A DNA stretch of 64,000 bases from GH45 sp046704385 (GTDB lineage Bacteria > Bacteroidota > Bacteroidia > Bacteroidales > SZUA-534), in the NCBI GenBank assembly GCA_046704385.1, contig JBJKSB010000073.1:3922-67921 (forward strand), read 5' to 3'. Positions 16,027-26,200 of the stretch are shown in pieces (positions within the stretch are counted from its first letter, which is position 1; the number at the start of each line of letters is the position of its first letter). The notes under the pieces were generated by a model. That model did not search any database. It was given only the letters and a program-made list of their open reading frames with translations, and had not been told where the DNA came from. The position numbers were made by a program, and so were the translations under genes.

Positions 16027-17187
16027 TTAATGGTTAAACACCAACATTAATTGTATTCCACTACCCGCATACAAATTTTCAGCGGCATGTTGCGTCGGGA
16101 TATTGTAATCCTTTGGATTTATATAACCCATCAGATACATTGATATATTATTAAACTGTCTTTGCCAATTCAAAAAATTATACATTTTGTGATTTGTCCA
16201 ATCGTAATAAATTATAGCGCTAAAGTTGTCAAACAATCCTACCGGATAAGAAAGGCTCAATAACGAAAAAGTGAGCGTGTTGTCAAATGCAAAAGGATGT
16301 TCATCGGCTGAAGCTATCAATTGTTCATAGGTTAAAGCTAACCCATTTCCCAGTCCAAAGGTATAATCCACCCCGGCATTCAGAATTTCCTGGTTGGTTA
16401 AAGAACCCAGGTTTTGATCAAAATCCGACCATGAACCTTCTACCCACCAGCCAACAACCATATCAAATTTGGCATCGAAACCAAAACGGTTTTCAGGAAT
16501 ATTTTCAATTAAAAAGGCCGAGTCATTCAAATTCGCAGTACTTGCCTGACGATGATGATACGTAAATCCGGCTTCACCTTTGGGCACCGGTGTTTGAAAC
16601 CTGCCGCCGAACTCAGGAATACTTTTTTGGGTAATAAATGATTCCCAACCTTTAAGATTATCATTGCCATATAATCCCCACAACCATATGTTGGCATTAT
16701 TTAAAAAATAATACCTGCCCAATAATGCATAAACTCCATCAGTCAACTTCAACGGATCGCGCGGATCAACCTGGTCAAACCACATGAGTGGCCGTAAAAT
16801 TGAGGCGGAACCAAAATTAATTTTCTGCAACCCTATCCGAAGCTCCATTTGAGGAGTCGAATATCGTGCCCATAACCGGTAAGGTTTCATCCTTCGGTAA
16901 GTACTTAAGGTATCTGAAAAACTGGTACCCAGATTTCCGTACAAGTTCGATGAAAATTCAAAATCGATAAGCTTATTTTTCGAATAGGGTATTTTATAAT
17001 CTATTTGTGGAATGTACCGAACGCCATTCCATAATTTCAATTCATTATCAGGGTTATAATGCATGTAAGCCGAAGCCTGACCTTTAAATTGAAATTTTTT
17101 AAAAGTCGCACTGTCAATTACCTGCCCTTCAGCTTTACCAAAAAGCAGGAAAAAGATTATTATAATTATAAATTTAATTGTCTTCAT
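16027..17187 (-). CDS. Outer-membrane beta-barrel protein (DUF1302-like), ABC operon
   Basis: A 386-residue exported protein with a clear signal peptide (about 1-21). The mature part is made of alternating strands rich in aromatic residues and glycine (RLWARYSTPQMELRIGLQKI, FGFDAKFDMVVGWWVEGSW, AGVDYTFGLGNGLALTYEQ) and ends in IQLMLVFNH, the pattern of a 14-18 strand outer-membrane barrel. It resembles DUF1302/porin-like barrels that accompany lipid-trafficking operons. Its start overlaps the end of the TetR gene by 14 bases. It is the probable outer-membrane end of the ABC system, though a passive role is possible. Confidence 0.75.
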   Translation of the reverse strand: MKTIKFIIIIIFFLLFGKAEGQVIDSATFKKFQFKGQASAYMHYNPDNELKLWNGVRYIPQIDYKIPYSKNKLIDFEFSSNLYGNLGTSFSDTLSTYRRMKPYRLWARYSTPQMELRIGLQKINFGSASILRPLMWFDQVDPRDPLKLTDGVYALLGRYYFLNNANIWLWGLYGNDNLKGWESFITQKSIPEFGGRFQTPVPKGEAGFTYHHRQASTANLNDSAFLIENIPENRFGFDAKFDMVVGWWVEGSWSDFDQNLGSLTNQEILNAGVDYTFGLGNGLALTYEQLIASADEHPFAFDNTLTFSLLSLSYPVGLFDNFSAIIYYDWTNHKMYNFLNWQRQFNNISMYLMGYINPKDYNIPTQHAAENLYAGSGIQLMLVFNH

Positions 17188-17767
17188 TTTTATTTAGAAT
17201 GCCGTAAAAAAGAAAATCCATCGCCTCCATAATTAGGTCCTGGGTATTTTCATATTTCTTTACAAATTCAAGATTATCAAACATTTGTATCATCTGATTT
17301 ATATAGTTCAGGATAAAATCAATTTTTATGTTTTTCCTTATCAGCCCCTTCTGCTGTGAATCCACTAAAAAATCCACAAAAATCCTGAATACTTCCTGAG
17401 TTTTTTGCTCAATATCTTCCCTAAGGCCTAATTCTGGATTTTTATAGATATCTGATATAAATTCAACGCTGATATTTTTGGTGCTTTCAAATTTCAGCCG
17501 GAAAAATTCCTTGATTTTCTCCGTAAATGGAAGATCACTTTTTGCGATATTATCAAATTTAACCAGCGAATGATTCATCTCCGTTTCAAAAATGGTTCGG
17601 GCCAATGAAATTTTGTTTGGGAAAAATTTATAAAAGGTCATTTTGCTCACCCTTGCTTCTTTGCAGATTTCCTCAATGGTAACACGTTTAACACCAAACT
17701 TCCAGAATAATTCCTTTCCTGTTTTAAATATATCCTGGTATTTCGGATTATCAGAATTCATTTTCAT
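17174..17767 (-). CDS. TetR/AcrR family transcriptional regulator of the ABC operon
   Basis: A 197-residue regulator with a typical TetR N-terminal domain (about 10-55): KYQDIFKTGKELFWKFG, then VTIEEICKEARVSKMTFYKFF, which is the recognition helix region. The rest is a helical ligand and dimer domain. I chose the ATG at 17767; an upstream in-frame TTG (17788) lies within a TATATTTG -7 element. It is the first gene of the operon and overlaps the barrel gene, so it probably controls its own expression and that of the exporter. The inducer is unknown. Confidence 0.9.
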   Translation of the reverse strand: MKMNSDNPKYQDIFKTGKELFWKFGVKRVTIEEICKEARVSKMTFYKFFPNKISLARTIFETEMNHSLVKFDNIAKSDLPFTEKIKEFFRLKFESTKNISVEFISDIYKNPELGLREDIEQKTQEVFRIFVDFLVDSQQKGLIRKNIKIDFILNYINQMIQMFDNLEFVKKYENTQDLIMEAMDFLFYGILNKNEDN

Positions 17768-17785
17768 AATTTTACTTTTACGGTA

Positions 17786-17793
17786 CAAATATA
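17786..17793 (-). promoter_or_regulatory. Putative -7 element of the tetR-barrel-ABC operon
   Basis: The minus strand reads TATATTTG, ending 18 bases before the tetR ATG. A TetR operator would be expected here; the AT-rich stretch TTTATTTATTTATTTAC upstream has no convincing dyad. Confidence 0.5.
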
Positions 17794-17850
17794 CGTTTTA
17801 TTTATTTATTTACATTATTCATATAGTTTTTATTTTATGTTATACAACAA

Positions 17851-17876
17851 AAAAAACCGGCAAGGCGCCGGTTTTT
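17851..17876 (-). terminator. Terminator after the acetylesterase gene
   Basis: CCGGC and GCCGG form a GC-rich stem around a five-base loop, with A and T runs on either side, so it can end transcription in both directions. It lies 22 bases after the esterase stop and before the tetR promoter. Confidence 0.8.
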
Positions 17877-17897
17877 ATTATTATACATGATAAAATT

Positions 17898-19823
17898 TTA
17901 CCAATCATCAGACCTGAAAGGTACAGCCGGTAATCCTTCCTTGTTATATAAATTAGCTTTATCGGGATTGTCGGCCCAGGCGTACCTTACTGCAACGGGT
18001 TTAAGAACCATATCACTCCAAAGTACAACTGTATTATTTTCAATTTTTGCATTGGCCCAAACAAATTTTTTATCAGCTGCAGCAATAGCAAATTCTTTTA
18101 GTTCACCATTTTTTGCAACCAGCCCCGATCCGGTATCTGAAAAAGTCAGTACAATTTTATTTCCATCAATTTCCATGGATTTATAAACCGGACCGGAAAT
18201 AAGTATATTGTTTTCATGATAAACCAGTTTTTCAGCATCCAAAGCCAATCGTTGTGCTACTTCGCGTTTATGCAGCGGATGAATGTCATTCCATTCGCCC
18301 AGGTCAATTGCCACTGCCATAGCCGTATTGTTAAGTTTCAGTGCTTTAGCCTGAGCTTCGCGAACTAACGCCCAGTCACTGGATGCCGGCTCAGCCACCG
18401 GTTCTAAGTAATTCGCCAGTTGTACAAACATAAAGGGTAAATTATCATTACCAAAATCTTTTCGCCAGCATTTAATTACATCAGGAAACAGGGTTACATA
18501 TTCCTTTGGACGATCTACATTCGATTCTCCCTGGTACCAAATCACGCCACTGATTTTAAAATTTGTAAGGGGAGTTAGCATGGCATTATACAGTCCGGCG
18601 GGTTTCCATCGGATAAATGTCTGCGGGGCTAATGGCTCCATTATATCTCCAAATTTATATTTCCATTCCCCTTGCAAGCTCACCGTATCATCCTTAGTGG
18701 TTAGTTCATAAGGCTTACCGAGAACGAATCCGCCTTTTCCTGCATTGTTTATAACCCTGATTACGACGGTATTTTTACCCGGCTTTAAAACTCCGGCAGG
18801 AACCGTATACCACCGTGGTGGATACAGGTAAGTGGTAGTTCCCACAAAAGTCTCATTTATGAAAACAGAGTCGGCATCTACAATTCGTCCCATATTTAAG
18901 TCAACTTCCTTTCCAACCATCGATTCGGGCACAATAATTACTTTACGAAACCAAACCACCCCGTTTTGTTTTTCGGGCCAGTACCCGGGAATTTCCATGG
19001 TTTGCCAATCGTTGGTATTCAGGGTATTTTGCTTCCAATTTTGGCCATAAATTTTGTAGCCCTCATCCTTTGCCGTTGATTGGGCATACCAATTTCCAAT
19101 TCTTTCACTATCACTTTTTTTAATGGAATCTATATAAGCATCATTTTTATATTTTAATAACTCGGCGTACAAATCAGGATATTTTTTCAGACCTTCCTCG
19201 CTTAACCATGATTCAGCCGGCGAACCACCCAGGCTATTATTAATAAGGCCAATCGGAACATTATATTTTTGATTTAATTCGAGAGCAAAGAAATAGGCTA
19301 TGGCCGAAAAATGCAGAACATTTTCAGGAGTGGTCAATTCCCAGTTGCCTGAAGGTAAATCTTTTTGTGGCCCTTTGAAATTATAGTACTGGGGTACCGC
19401 AAAATACCTGATTTCATTATTGGTTGCATTAGTTATCTCTTTTTCATACAAAGGTGCTACTCTCCGCATGGGAAGTTCCATATTCGACTGTCCTGAGCAC
19501 AGATAGACATCACCCAACAAAATATTTTTTAATTCAACACTATTTGAACCCTTAATTTTCATGGTATATGGTCCACCCTTATGATGAGAGGCCAACATCA
19601 CATACCACTCTCCTGACTTATCAGTAGTGGTCTGGTAGATAGTATCAATAAACGAAATTTCAACTTTTTCACCCGGAGCTGCCCAACCCCATATCTTTAC
19701 AGGTGTATTACGTTGTAAAACCATGTTATCGGTTAAAAGACGAGGCAAAGTTACCTTTGCATAGCCTGAAGTAAGAACAAATAAAAATGATAGTCCTAAT
19801 AATGTTGATCTGAATAATTTCAT
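17898..19823 (-). CDS. Sialate O-acetylesterase-like SGNH esterase (carbohydrate acetylesterase)
   Basis: A 641-residue exported protein (signal peptide about 1-22). The SGNH-hydrolase core is split by an insert. The nucleophile Ser113 lies in LCSGQSNMELPM, the oxyanion block is GVIWYQGESNVDRP (about 430-443), and the catalytic Asp/His are in NDIHPLHKREVAQRL (about 513-527). Residues about 265-385 form a galactose-binding-like jelly roll (VWFRKVIIVPESMVGKEVDL, then VVIRVINNAGKGGFV). Proteins named sialate O-acetylesterase in polysaccharide loci often remove acetyl groups from xylan. Beside GH67 and GH43 that is the more likely job here than sialic acid. The signal peptide suggests the periplasm or surface. 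Confidence 0.88.
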   Translation of the reverse strand: MKLFRSTLLGLSFLFVLTSGYAKVTLPRLLTDNMVLQRNTPVKIWGWAAPGEKVEISFIDTIYQTTTDKSGEWYVMLASHHKGGPYTMKIKGSNSVELKNILLGDVYLCSGQSNMELPMRRVAPLYEKEITNATNNEIRYFAVPQYYNFKGPQKDLPSGNWELTTPENVLHFSAIAYFFALELNQKYNVPIGLINNSLGGSPAESWLSEEGLKKYPDLYAELLKYKNDAYIDSIKKSDSERIGNWYAQSTAKDEGYKIYGQNWKQNTLNTNDWQTMEIPGYWPEKQNGVVWFRKVIIVPESMVGKEVDLNMGRIVDADSVFINETFVGTTTYLYPPRWYTVPAGVLKPGKNTVVIRVINNAGKGGFVLGKPYELTTKDDTVSLQGEWKYKFGDIMEPLAPQTFIRWKPAGLYNAMLTPLTNFKISGVIWYQGESNVDRPKEYVTLFPDVIKCWRKDFGNDNLPFMFVQLANYLEPVAEPASSDWALVREAQAKALKLNNTAMAVAIDLGEWNDIHPLHKREVAQRLALDAEKLVYHENNILISGPVYKSMEIDGNKIVLTFSDTGSGLVAKNGELKEFAIAAADKKFVWANAKIENNTVVLWSDMVLKPVAVRYAWADNPDKANLYNKEGLPAVPFRSDDW

Positions 19824-19922
19824 TGGTGTATCTGTTTTGTGATTGATTATTACAGTAAAAGTTATGTTGCTTTTTTATACCTGATAATTTTTCTCTGGTT
19901 TTTATAAGCAACAAATTCCTAT

Positions 19923-19967
19923 AAAAAAAGCACCGAACTATGAAAATAATATTCATCCCCGATGCTT
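19923..19967 (-). terminator. Terminator after the GH43 gene
   Basis: On the minus strand an interrupted stem (AAGCA/TGCTT and ATGAA/TTCAT) is followed by seven T residues. It lies between the GH43 stop and the esterase start, which suggests the esterase has its own promoter or depends on read-through. Confidence 0.6.
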
Positions 19968-20010
19968 GATTTTTTTTACCCATGATGGGCTCAATTAAAC
20001 TTTCAAAAAA

Positions 20011-20982
20011 CTATTCGGCCATACCGTCAAGAGTTTCAATTGTTCCATCAGGACGGTATTTTAATTCAACTACTTTTATGCTGCGAAGCCATGTTTTTCC
20101 ACCCGATGGTCTGCTATCGTGATGGAACAGGTACCACTTACCTTTAAATTCACAGATGGAATGATGGGTTGTCCACCCAACAACAGGAGTTAAAATTACT
20201 CCTTTGTAGGTAAATGGCCCGTATGGATTGTCGCCAATGGCATAACACAATCTGTGTGTATTACCGGTAGAATATGAGAAATAATATTTCCCGTTATATT
20301 TATGCATCCAGGGTCCTTCGAAATAACGACGGTCATGGTCCGATGCTTTCAAAGGTTTGCCATTTTCATCCAGAATTAACACGTCACGTGGTGATTCTGC
20401 CATTTCAAGCATATCGTCTGATAATTTTACCACCCTGGCGCATAATGCCGGTTCATTATCAGCAGGTTCTGCTCCACATTCAATGGCTTTATTATTACGG
20501 TAGCGCTGCAATTGTCCGCCCCATAAACCACCAAAGTACATGTAATAATCATTGTTATTATCGGGTAAAACTGCCGGATCGATACTAAAACTACCGTCAA
20601 TTGGCCTTAGCTCTGGTGTAAAAGGTCCTTCAGGTTTATCACTTACAGCAACACCTATGCGAAAAATATCGTTTTTATCTTTTAAAGGAAAATACAGGTA
20701 ATATTTCCCGCTTTTTTCGACACAATCCGGTGCCCACAATTGTCTGCCCGACCAGGGAATATTTTTAACATCAAGCACTACTCCATGGTCAACTACTTCA
20801 CTATCTATATCTTCCATTGAAAAAACGTGGTAATCGCGCATATCAAAATGATCACCATTGTCATTCTCTGGTATACCCGATTCAATATCATGCGATGGGT
20901 AAATAAAAATTTTACCGTTAAAAACATGAGCTGACGGGTCTGCTGTGTAAAGATTCTTTACTAAATATCTTGGTTTTGACAT
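20011..20982 (-). CDS. GH43 family glycoside hydrolase (beta-xylosidase / arabinofuranosidase type)
   Basis: A 323-residue enzyme with the five-bladed propeller signature of GH43. The catalytic base Asp15 is in YTADPSAHVFNGK, the pKa-modulating Asp is in FSIDPAVLPD (about 134), and the acid Glu is in YFEGPWMHKYNGKYY (about 219). Other blade motifs are LWAPDCVEKSGKYYLYFP and WTTHHSICEFKGKWYLFHHD. It has no signal peptide, so it should act in the cytoplasm on oligosaccharides brought in by the GPH symporter encoded 24 bp upstream. GH43 covers xylosidases and arabinofuranosidases; the exact specificity cannot be read from the sequence. Confidence 0.92.
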   Translation of the reverse strand: MSKPRYLVKNLYTADPSAHVFNGKIFIYPSHDIESGIPENDNGDHFDMRDYHVFSMEDIDSEVVDHGVVLDVKNIPWSGRQLWAPDCVEKSGKYYLYFPLKDKNDIFRIGVAVSDKPEGPFTPELRPIDGSFSIDPAVLPDNNNDYYMYFGGLWGGQLQRYRNNKAIECGAEPADNEPALCARVVKLSDDMLEMAESPRDVLILDENGKPLKASDHDRRYFEGPWMHKYNGKYYFSYSTGNTHRLCYAIGDNPYGPFTYKGVILTPVVGWTTHHSICEFKGKWYLFHHDSRPSGGKTWLRSIKVVELKYRPDGTIETLDGMAE

Positions 20983-21006
20983 AATAATAAATTTTATATG
21001 GGTTCC

Positions 21007-22473
21007 TTATTTACCTGTATCCACTCTTCGTTTCTCTAATTCAGATTCAATTTTAACCTCCATTTTTTTATCGATAACATAGAAGAACAATAATGCAACT
21101 CCAATTAAAAAGGGGATTGCAGGATAAATACTAACCAGCATTTTTGCTCCGGTTGAAACTGTATGAGGTTGAATTAACTCCTGCCCGGCTGCAAGGGCTT
21201 CCTTATTTACATAGCCATACAAACCTAAAATCCAGGCAACCAGAGCACCTCCAATGGATAAACCTGCTTTTAACCCTACCATCATAGCTGAAAATATTAT
21301 AGCCGTGGCTCTTCGTCCGTTCTTCCAATCAGAGTAGTCAGCAACATCGGCGATCATAGCCCATAAAATGGGTACGGTAACCCCATAAAAGAAACCGTGT
21401 AAAATTTGTGAGCCAAACATCATTCCTACGCTTTCAGGCTTGAAGAAAACAAATAATATTATAAATAAAGTAGAGATAAATAAAGCACTACCGAAAACAT
21501 CACGTTTACCAAACTTATCAGCTAATCTTTTTGAAAGTGATAATCCGACAAGCATAAAAATAATACCCCCGGCGTTAAATAAACCAAAACCGGCAGATAC
21601 AGGATCGGAGCTAAAAAAATTCATCCCAATATGCGAAAGGAATGTTAAAATAGGACCAATAAAGGAAGACAGCGCAGCTTTATCAACATAATAATTAAAA
21701 TAATAAACATACGACCCGCCTTTCATAGCCAACGTAACAAAAACAAGGATGGTCAGCGTAAGCATAATAATCCAGGGTCTGTTTTTAATCAAGTCGGATA
21801 AATCGTCTTTTAATGAAGATTTTTGCTCGGGTTTTGGAGTAATTCGTTCTTTGGTTGAAAAGAAAGTAATCAATAATAAAATGGTGCCAATAACAGCCAT
21901 CCATGTAATTACTTTCTCAATACCGGCCACTTTATCTCCTCCACCGGCATATTCAATAATGGGAAGCATAAATACCTGAACAAAAAACTGCGCAAAAAGA
22001 ACAGCGACAAACCGTATGGATGAAATACTGTTGCGTTCACGCATATCTCCTGTTAACACGCCGCTTAATGCCGCGTAGGGTAGGTTATTACTTGCATACG
22101 ACAACAACAATAAGGTATAGGTTCCTGCTGCATAAATTAATTTGCCTTTATACGAAAAATGTGGTGTGGAAAATGCCAGTAAAGCCATCACTCCCAAGGG
22201 AAGTGCAGTGTAAAGTATCCAGGGCCTGAATTTACCCCAACGCGAATTAGTCCTGTCAGCAAGGGCACCAATAACCGGGTTAAATAAAAACGCGGCCACA
22301 AGCCCCACTGATAACATAATTATTGATGCATCATTGTTTTTTAACCCATAAATATCCGTGTAGAAAAAAGCTAAATAGGTTATTAAAGTCTGAAAAATCA
22401 GATTAGCTGCTAAATCACCAAGACTATATCCTACCTTTTCTAATAAGGGAACTTTTTGCGAAATTTTATTCAT
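21007..22473 (-). CDS. GPH family sodium/proton:glycoside symporter (MelB/XynB-like, MFS)
   Basis: A 488-residue inner-membrane carrier with 12 predicted helices. It opens with KVGYSLGDLAANLIFQTLITYLAFFYTDIYG, the family-typical start; the first loop has NPVIGALADRTNSRWGKFRPW, with the acidic and basic residues used for cation coupling. The central loop (KERITPKPEQKSSL) divides the two halves. It should import short glycosides across the inner membrane. It is co-transcribed with GH43, which probably hydrolyses its substrate. A TACATTTG element at 22524-22531 (minus strand) is a likely promoter. Confidence 0.93.
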   Translation of the reverse strand: MNKISQKVPLLEKVGYSLGDLAANLIFQTLITYLAFFYTDIYGLKNNDASIIMLSVGLVAAFLFNPVIGALADRTNSRWGKFRPWILYTALPLGVMALLAFSTPHFSYKGKLIYAAGTYTLLLLSYASNNLPYAALSGVLTGDMRERNSISSIRFVAVLFAQFFVQVFMLPIIEYAGGGDKVAGIEKVITWMAVIGTILLLITFFSTKERITPKPEQKSSLKDDLSDLIKNRPWIIMLTLTILVFVTLAMKGGSYVYYFNYYVDKAALSSFIGPILTFLSHIGMNFFSSDPVSAGFGLFNAGGIIFMLVGLSLSKRLADKFGKRDVFGSALFISTLFIILFVFFKPESVGMMFGSQILHGFFYGVTVPILWAMIADVADYSDWKNGRRATAIIFSAMMVGLKAGLSIGGALVAWILGLYGYVNKEALAAGQELIQPHTVSTGAKMLVSIYPAIPFLIGVALLFFYVIDKKMEVKIESELEKRRVDTGK

Positions 22474-23272
22474 AAAACAGGTATTAAATTTTTAAACTTC
22501 AATTTTTTTGGTTGTACCATATTCAAATGTAGCTGAAAGATAAATTAAAAAGGAGTAAAATTAAAGAAGGATATAGGTAAATATTTTTAAGGTAGACTTT
22601 TTTGCATTATTGGGGTACCAAAATAACACTTTAAACAAACAAACAAATTGTTGTTAATTGTTTTTCAGACTGTTAAATGAATTACATCTACAGTGGCTAT
22701 AATTATAATAAATTCTTCATTCCACCTAAAACATAATAACTTAAAAAAATTAAATAATCCATACATATAACACTCATTATATGTTATTTATATAATTTTA
22801 ACTCTAACAGAAGGTGGACTTTTTGTCTTTTTAAAAAAACTACTGTTTTCAAATCATAATTTTCATTTTTAATTTGACTTTAGCATATCAAAACATGAAT
22901 AATTGATCCTTAAAATGTGAAAGCTACACTTTATAAAATTCCATTTAAAAATTTTTACCTGTGGGATGTCAGGCCTTATGCATCAATGTTGGAAATTAAA
23001 TAACAGATTATTCCACCCATATTGCAAATTATTACACCTTGAATATTTTATAACCCTATCCATCCTTTTTTATACACATAAATCGATTGAAGGATAATTA
23101 ATTTTATAAAGTTGATATAAAATCAATCGGTTTTTAGTAAATTACATCAAAAGGGGAAAATACATGCACAAAACTCAAACAACACAAATAATAATGGTTA
23201 ATTTTTTTTTAGCCATACAAATATTAGTAATAATCAAAACCAATTCAATTCTTAACTATTAACATTTTTTTT
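22474..23272. promoter_or_regulatory. Divergent regulatory region between symporter and susC, with a repeated box
   Basis: About 800 bp with no gene on either strand. It holds the symporter -7 element TACATTTG (minus, 22531-22524) and two direct copies of a 15-16 base box: AAGGTAGACTTTTTTG (22589-22604) and AAGGTGGACTTTTTG (22811-22825). These are possible binding sites for the HTCS regulator of the locus. The long AT-rich leader before susC (23100-23272) is usual for SusC genes. I see no hairpin strong enough to call. Confidence 0.5.
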
Positions 23273-26200
23273 ATGAAAAGAATTCTAATAGGATTTATTT
23301 TAATTGTAAGCTGCGGTTTTACCTTCGCACAGGTAAAAGTCAGCGGTACTGTTCGATCAAGCTCTGATAATATGGCCTTGCCAGGCGCAAACGTTATCAT
23401 AAAGGGCACAACTCAGGGAACCATCACCGATGTTGATGGTCATTATCAACTGGATGTTCCGAACGCAGATGCGGTATTGGTATTTACCTTTATCGGGTAT
23501 ACCAATCAGGAAGTTCCGGTAGCAGGGAAAACACAAATTGACGTTTCTCTTGAATCCGATATGGTTTCATTGCAAGACGTTGTGGTGGTAGGATATGGTA
23601 CGCAACGTAAAGAGGCTGTAACCGGTTCTGTTGCTTCCATTAAAGGTGACGAAATGCGCGATATACCTTCTTCAAATATAACCCAGGCTTTACAGGGTCG
23701 TATGGCAGGGGTTCAAATGTCGCAAACTTCAACCAAGCCGGGTGCCGAGATGCAGATTCGGATCCGTGGTACCCGTTCACTAAGTGGAGACAACAATCCA
23801 TTGGTAGTACTTGATGGTGTGCCTTTTGCCGGAACCATCGGGGATATTAACCCAAATGACATTAAGAGTATTGATATTCTGAAAGATGCCTCTGCTACCG
23901 CAATTTATGGATCACGTGGTGCAAATGGGGTTATCCTTATCACAACTAATAAAGGTGAAAAAGGACAAGAGGCCAGAATTAGTTATAATGCTTATTCAGG
24001 TTTCAAAAAGGCCATTAAAATTCCAATGATGAATGGCGATGAATTTGCTGCTTTACGTGATGCTGCAGGCAAGTATGACGATGCTCTTGACGAATCAAGA
24101 GGAACAAATACTGACTGGCAGGATTTATTTTACAGGACCGGTATGGTACAAAGCCACGATGTGGGTTTATCAGCAGGTAACGATAAAGGTAGCTACAGCC
24201 TGGGATTAGGATACTATAAAGATCAAGCTGTTATTCCTACTCAACAATACAGTCGTATGTCAATGCGCGCCAGTATTGATCAGGAAGTGGGTAAATACTT
24301 TAAAATTGGTTTAACCACAAACAGTAACTATAACGTTACCGAAGGTACCCAAGTGGGGATGTATGGAATATTAAGCAATTCACCTCTGCTTAACCCATAT
24401 AATGCTGACGGTACCTTTAAAAGAACTGTGAATATGCCGGCTGATCAGGTTTGGGTATACTCAAGAGATGTGGTGAATGATTTAGGTAACAGATGGATGA
24501 GTGAACAAAAAGGTTATGGTACCTATAATAACATATACGGTGAGGTAAAAATCCCCGGTATTGAAGGATTAAAGTACCGTGCCAACATCGGTTTGAATAT
24601 GCGAACCGGTAATTCCGGATCATTCACCGGACAAGGTGTAAACAGTTCTGATGAAAATAATCTATCATCAGCAAGCGCAAGTCATTCAGTTAATACAAAC
24701 TGGGCCATTGAAAACTTATTAACCTACGATCGTCTTTTTGCCAATAAGCATAAGATAAATGTAGTTGGATTATATTCTGCTGAGGAAACCAACTACAATA
24801 AATCAACTGTTAGAGCAACAAATATTCCTGAAGAAGGATTCCTGTACTATAATTTGGGATCAGCTGCCGGTGATATAACTATTGATCCAAACAGTCCAAA
24901 TACCGAATACTGGGTAGCCGGATTAGAATCATGGATGGGTCGTGTGATGTATTCATATGACGAACGCTATATGCTGACAGCTACTATTCGTTCAGATGCC
25001 TCTTCAAGGTTGGCCACAGGCCACCAGTGGCATACTTATCCCGCCGTATCAGCAGGGTGGAATATCGGTAATGAATCGTTTATGCAAAGTATTACAGCCC
25101 TTAACCTGTTAAAAATTCGCGTGGGTTACGGACAAACTTCAAATCAGGCGATTGCACCTTATTCAACTTTAGGAAGGTTAACCACGACTCCATATAACTT
25201 TGGACCCGATGTTTATGAAACCGGAGCCTATGTAACTCAGTTGCCTAACCCAAATCTGGGATGGGAGTATTCTGAAACAATGAACTATGGTGTAGACTTT
25301 GCAGCCTTTAACCATCGCTTATCAGGTACGGTTGAGTATTATGTAACCAATACCAAAGATCTTCTTCTTTACCTTGGATTACCTCCAACATCAGGAGTTA
25401 GCGGTTTCACCGGAAATATTGGTAAAACACAGAATAAAGGGATTGAATTAGCCTTAGACGGTACTATAGTAGACGACTATAACGGTATAACCTGGGAAGC
25501 CGGAGTAAACTTCTATTCAAACAACAATAAAATTGTTGCCCTGGCTTCAGGACAGGAAGAAGATGTTGCCAACCACTGGTTTGTAGGTCATCCCATTAAT
25601 GTAGTTTATGATTTTGAAAACATAGGACTTTGGCAGGAATCTGATGCCAACATGAAAATGTATGAAACTACTGCTGCTCCCGGAGCTATCAGAGTAAAAT
25701 ATACAGGTGAATACGACGAAAATGGTGACCCTGTAAGAAAAATCAATACGGATGACCGCCAGATTCTGAATCTTGATCCCAAATTTATGGGAGGTTTTAA
25801 TACCCGCGTTTCCTATAAAGGATTTGACCTTTCAGCTGTGGGTGCGTTTCAGGGAGGTGGTATGTTAATCAGTACTTTGTACAGTTCAAGTGGCTACCTG
25901 AATATGCTTTCGGGACGCCGGAACAATGTTAAAGTGGACTACTGGACACCAGAAAACACTGGAGCTAAATATCCAGATCCTGCAGGACCGGTAACTGGTG
26001 ATAATCCTAAATACGGAAGTACGTTGGGTTATTTCAATGCCTCATATCTGAAGATACAGACCATTTCGCTTGGTTACAACTTAAATGCAAAATGGATTAA
26101 TAAAATTGGAATTGATAAATTCCGTATTTATTGTACTGCACAAAATCCGTTTGTATTCTTCTCTCCTTACCACAAAGAATCCGGGTTAGATCCTCAGACC

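Noticed and set aside
23000..23272. Structured RNA leader before susC
   Set aside because: The region is AT-rich and gives no stem that stands out; I could not support a specific element.
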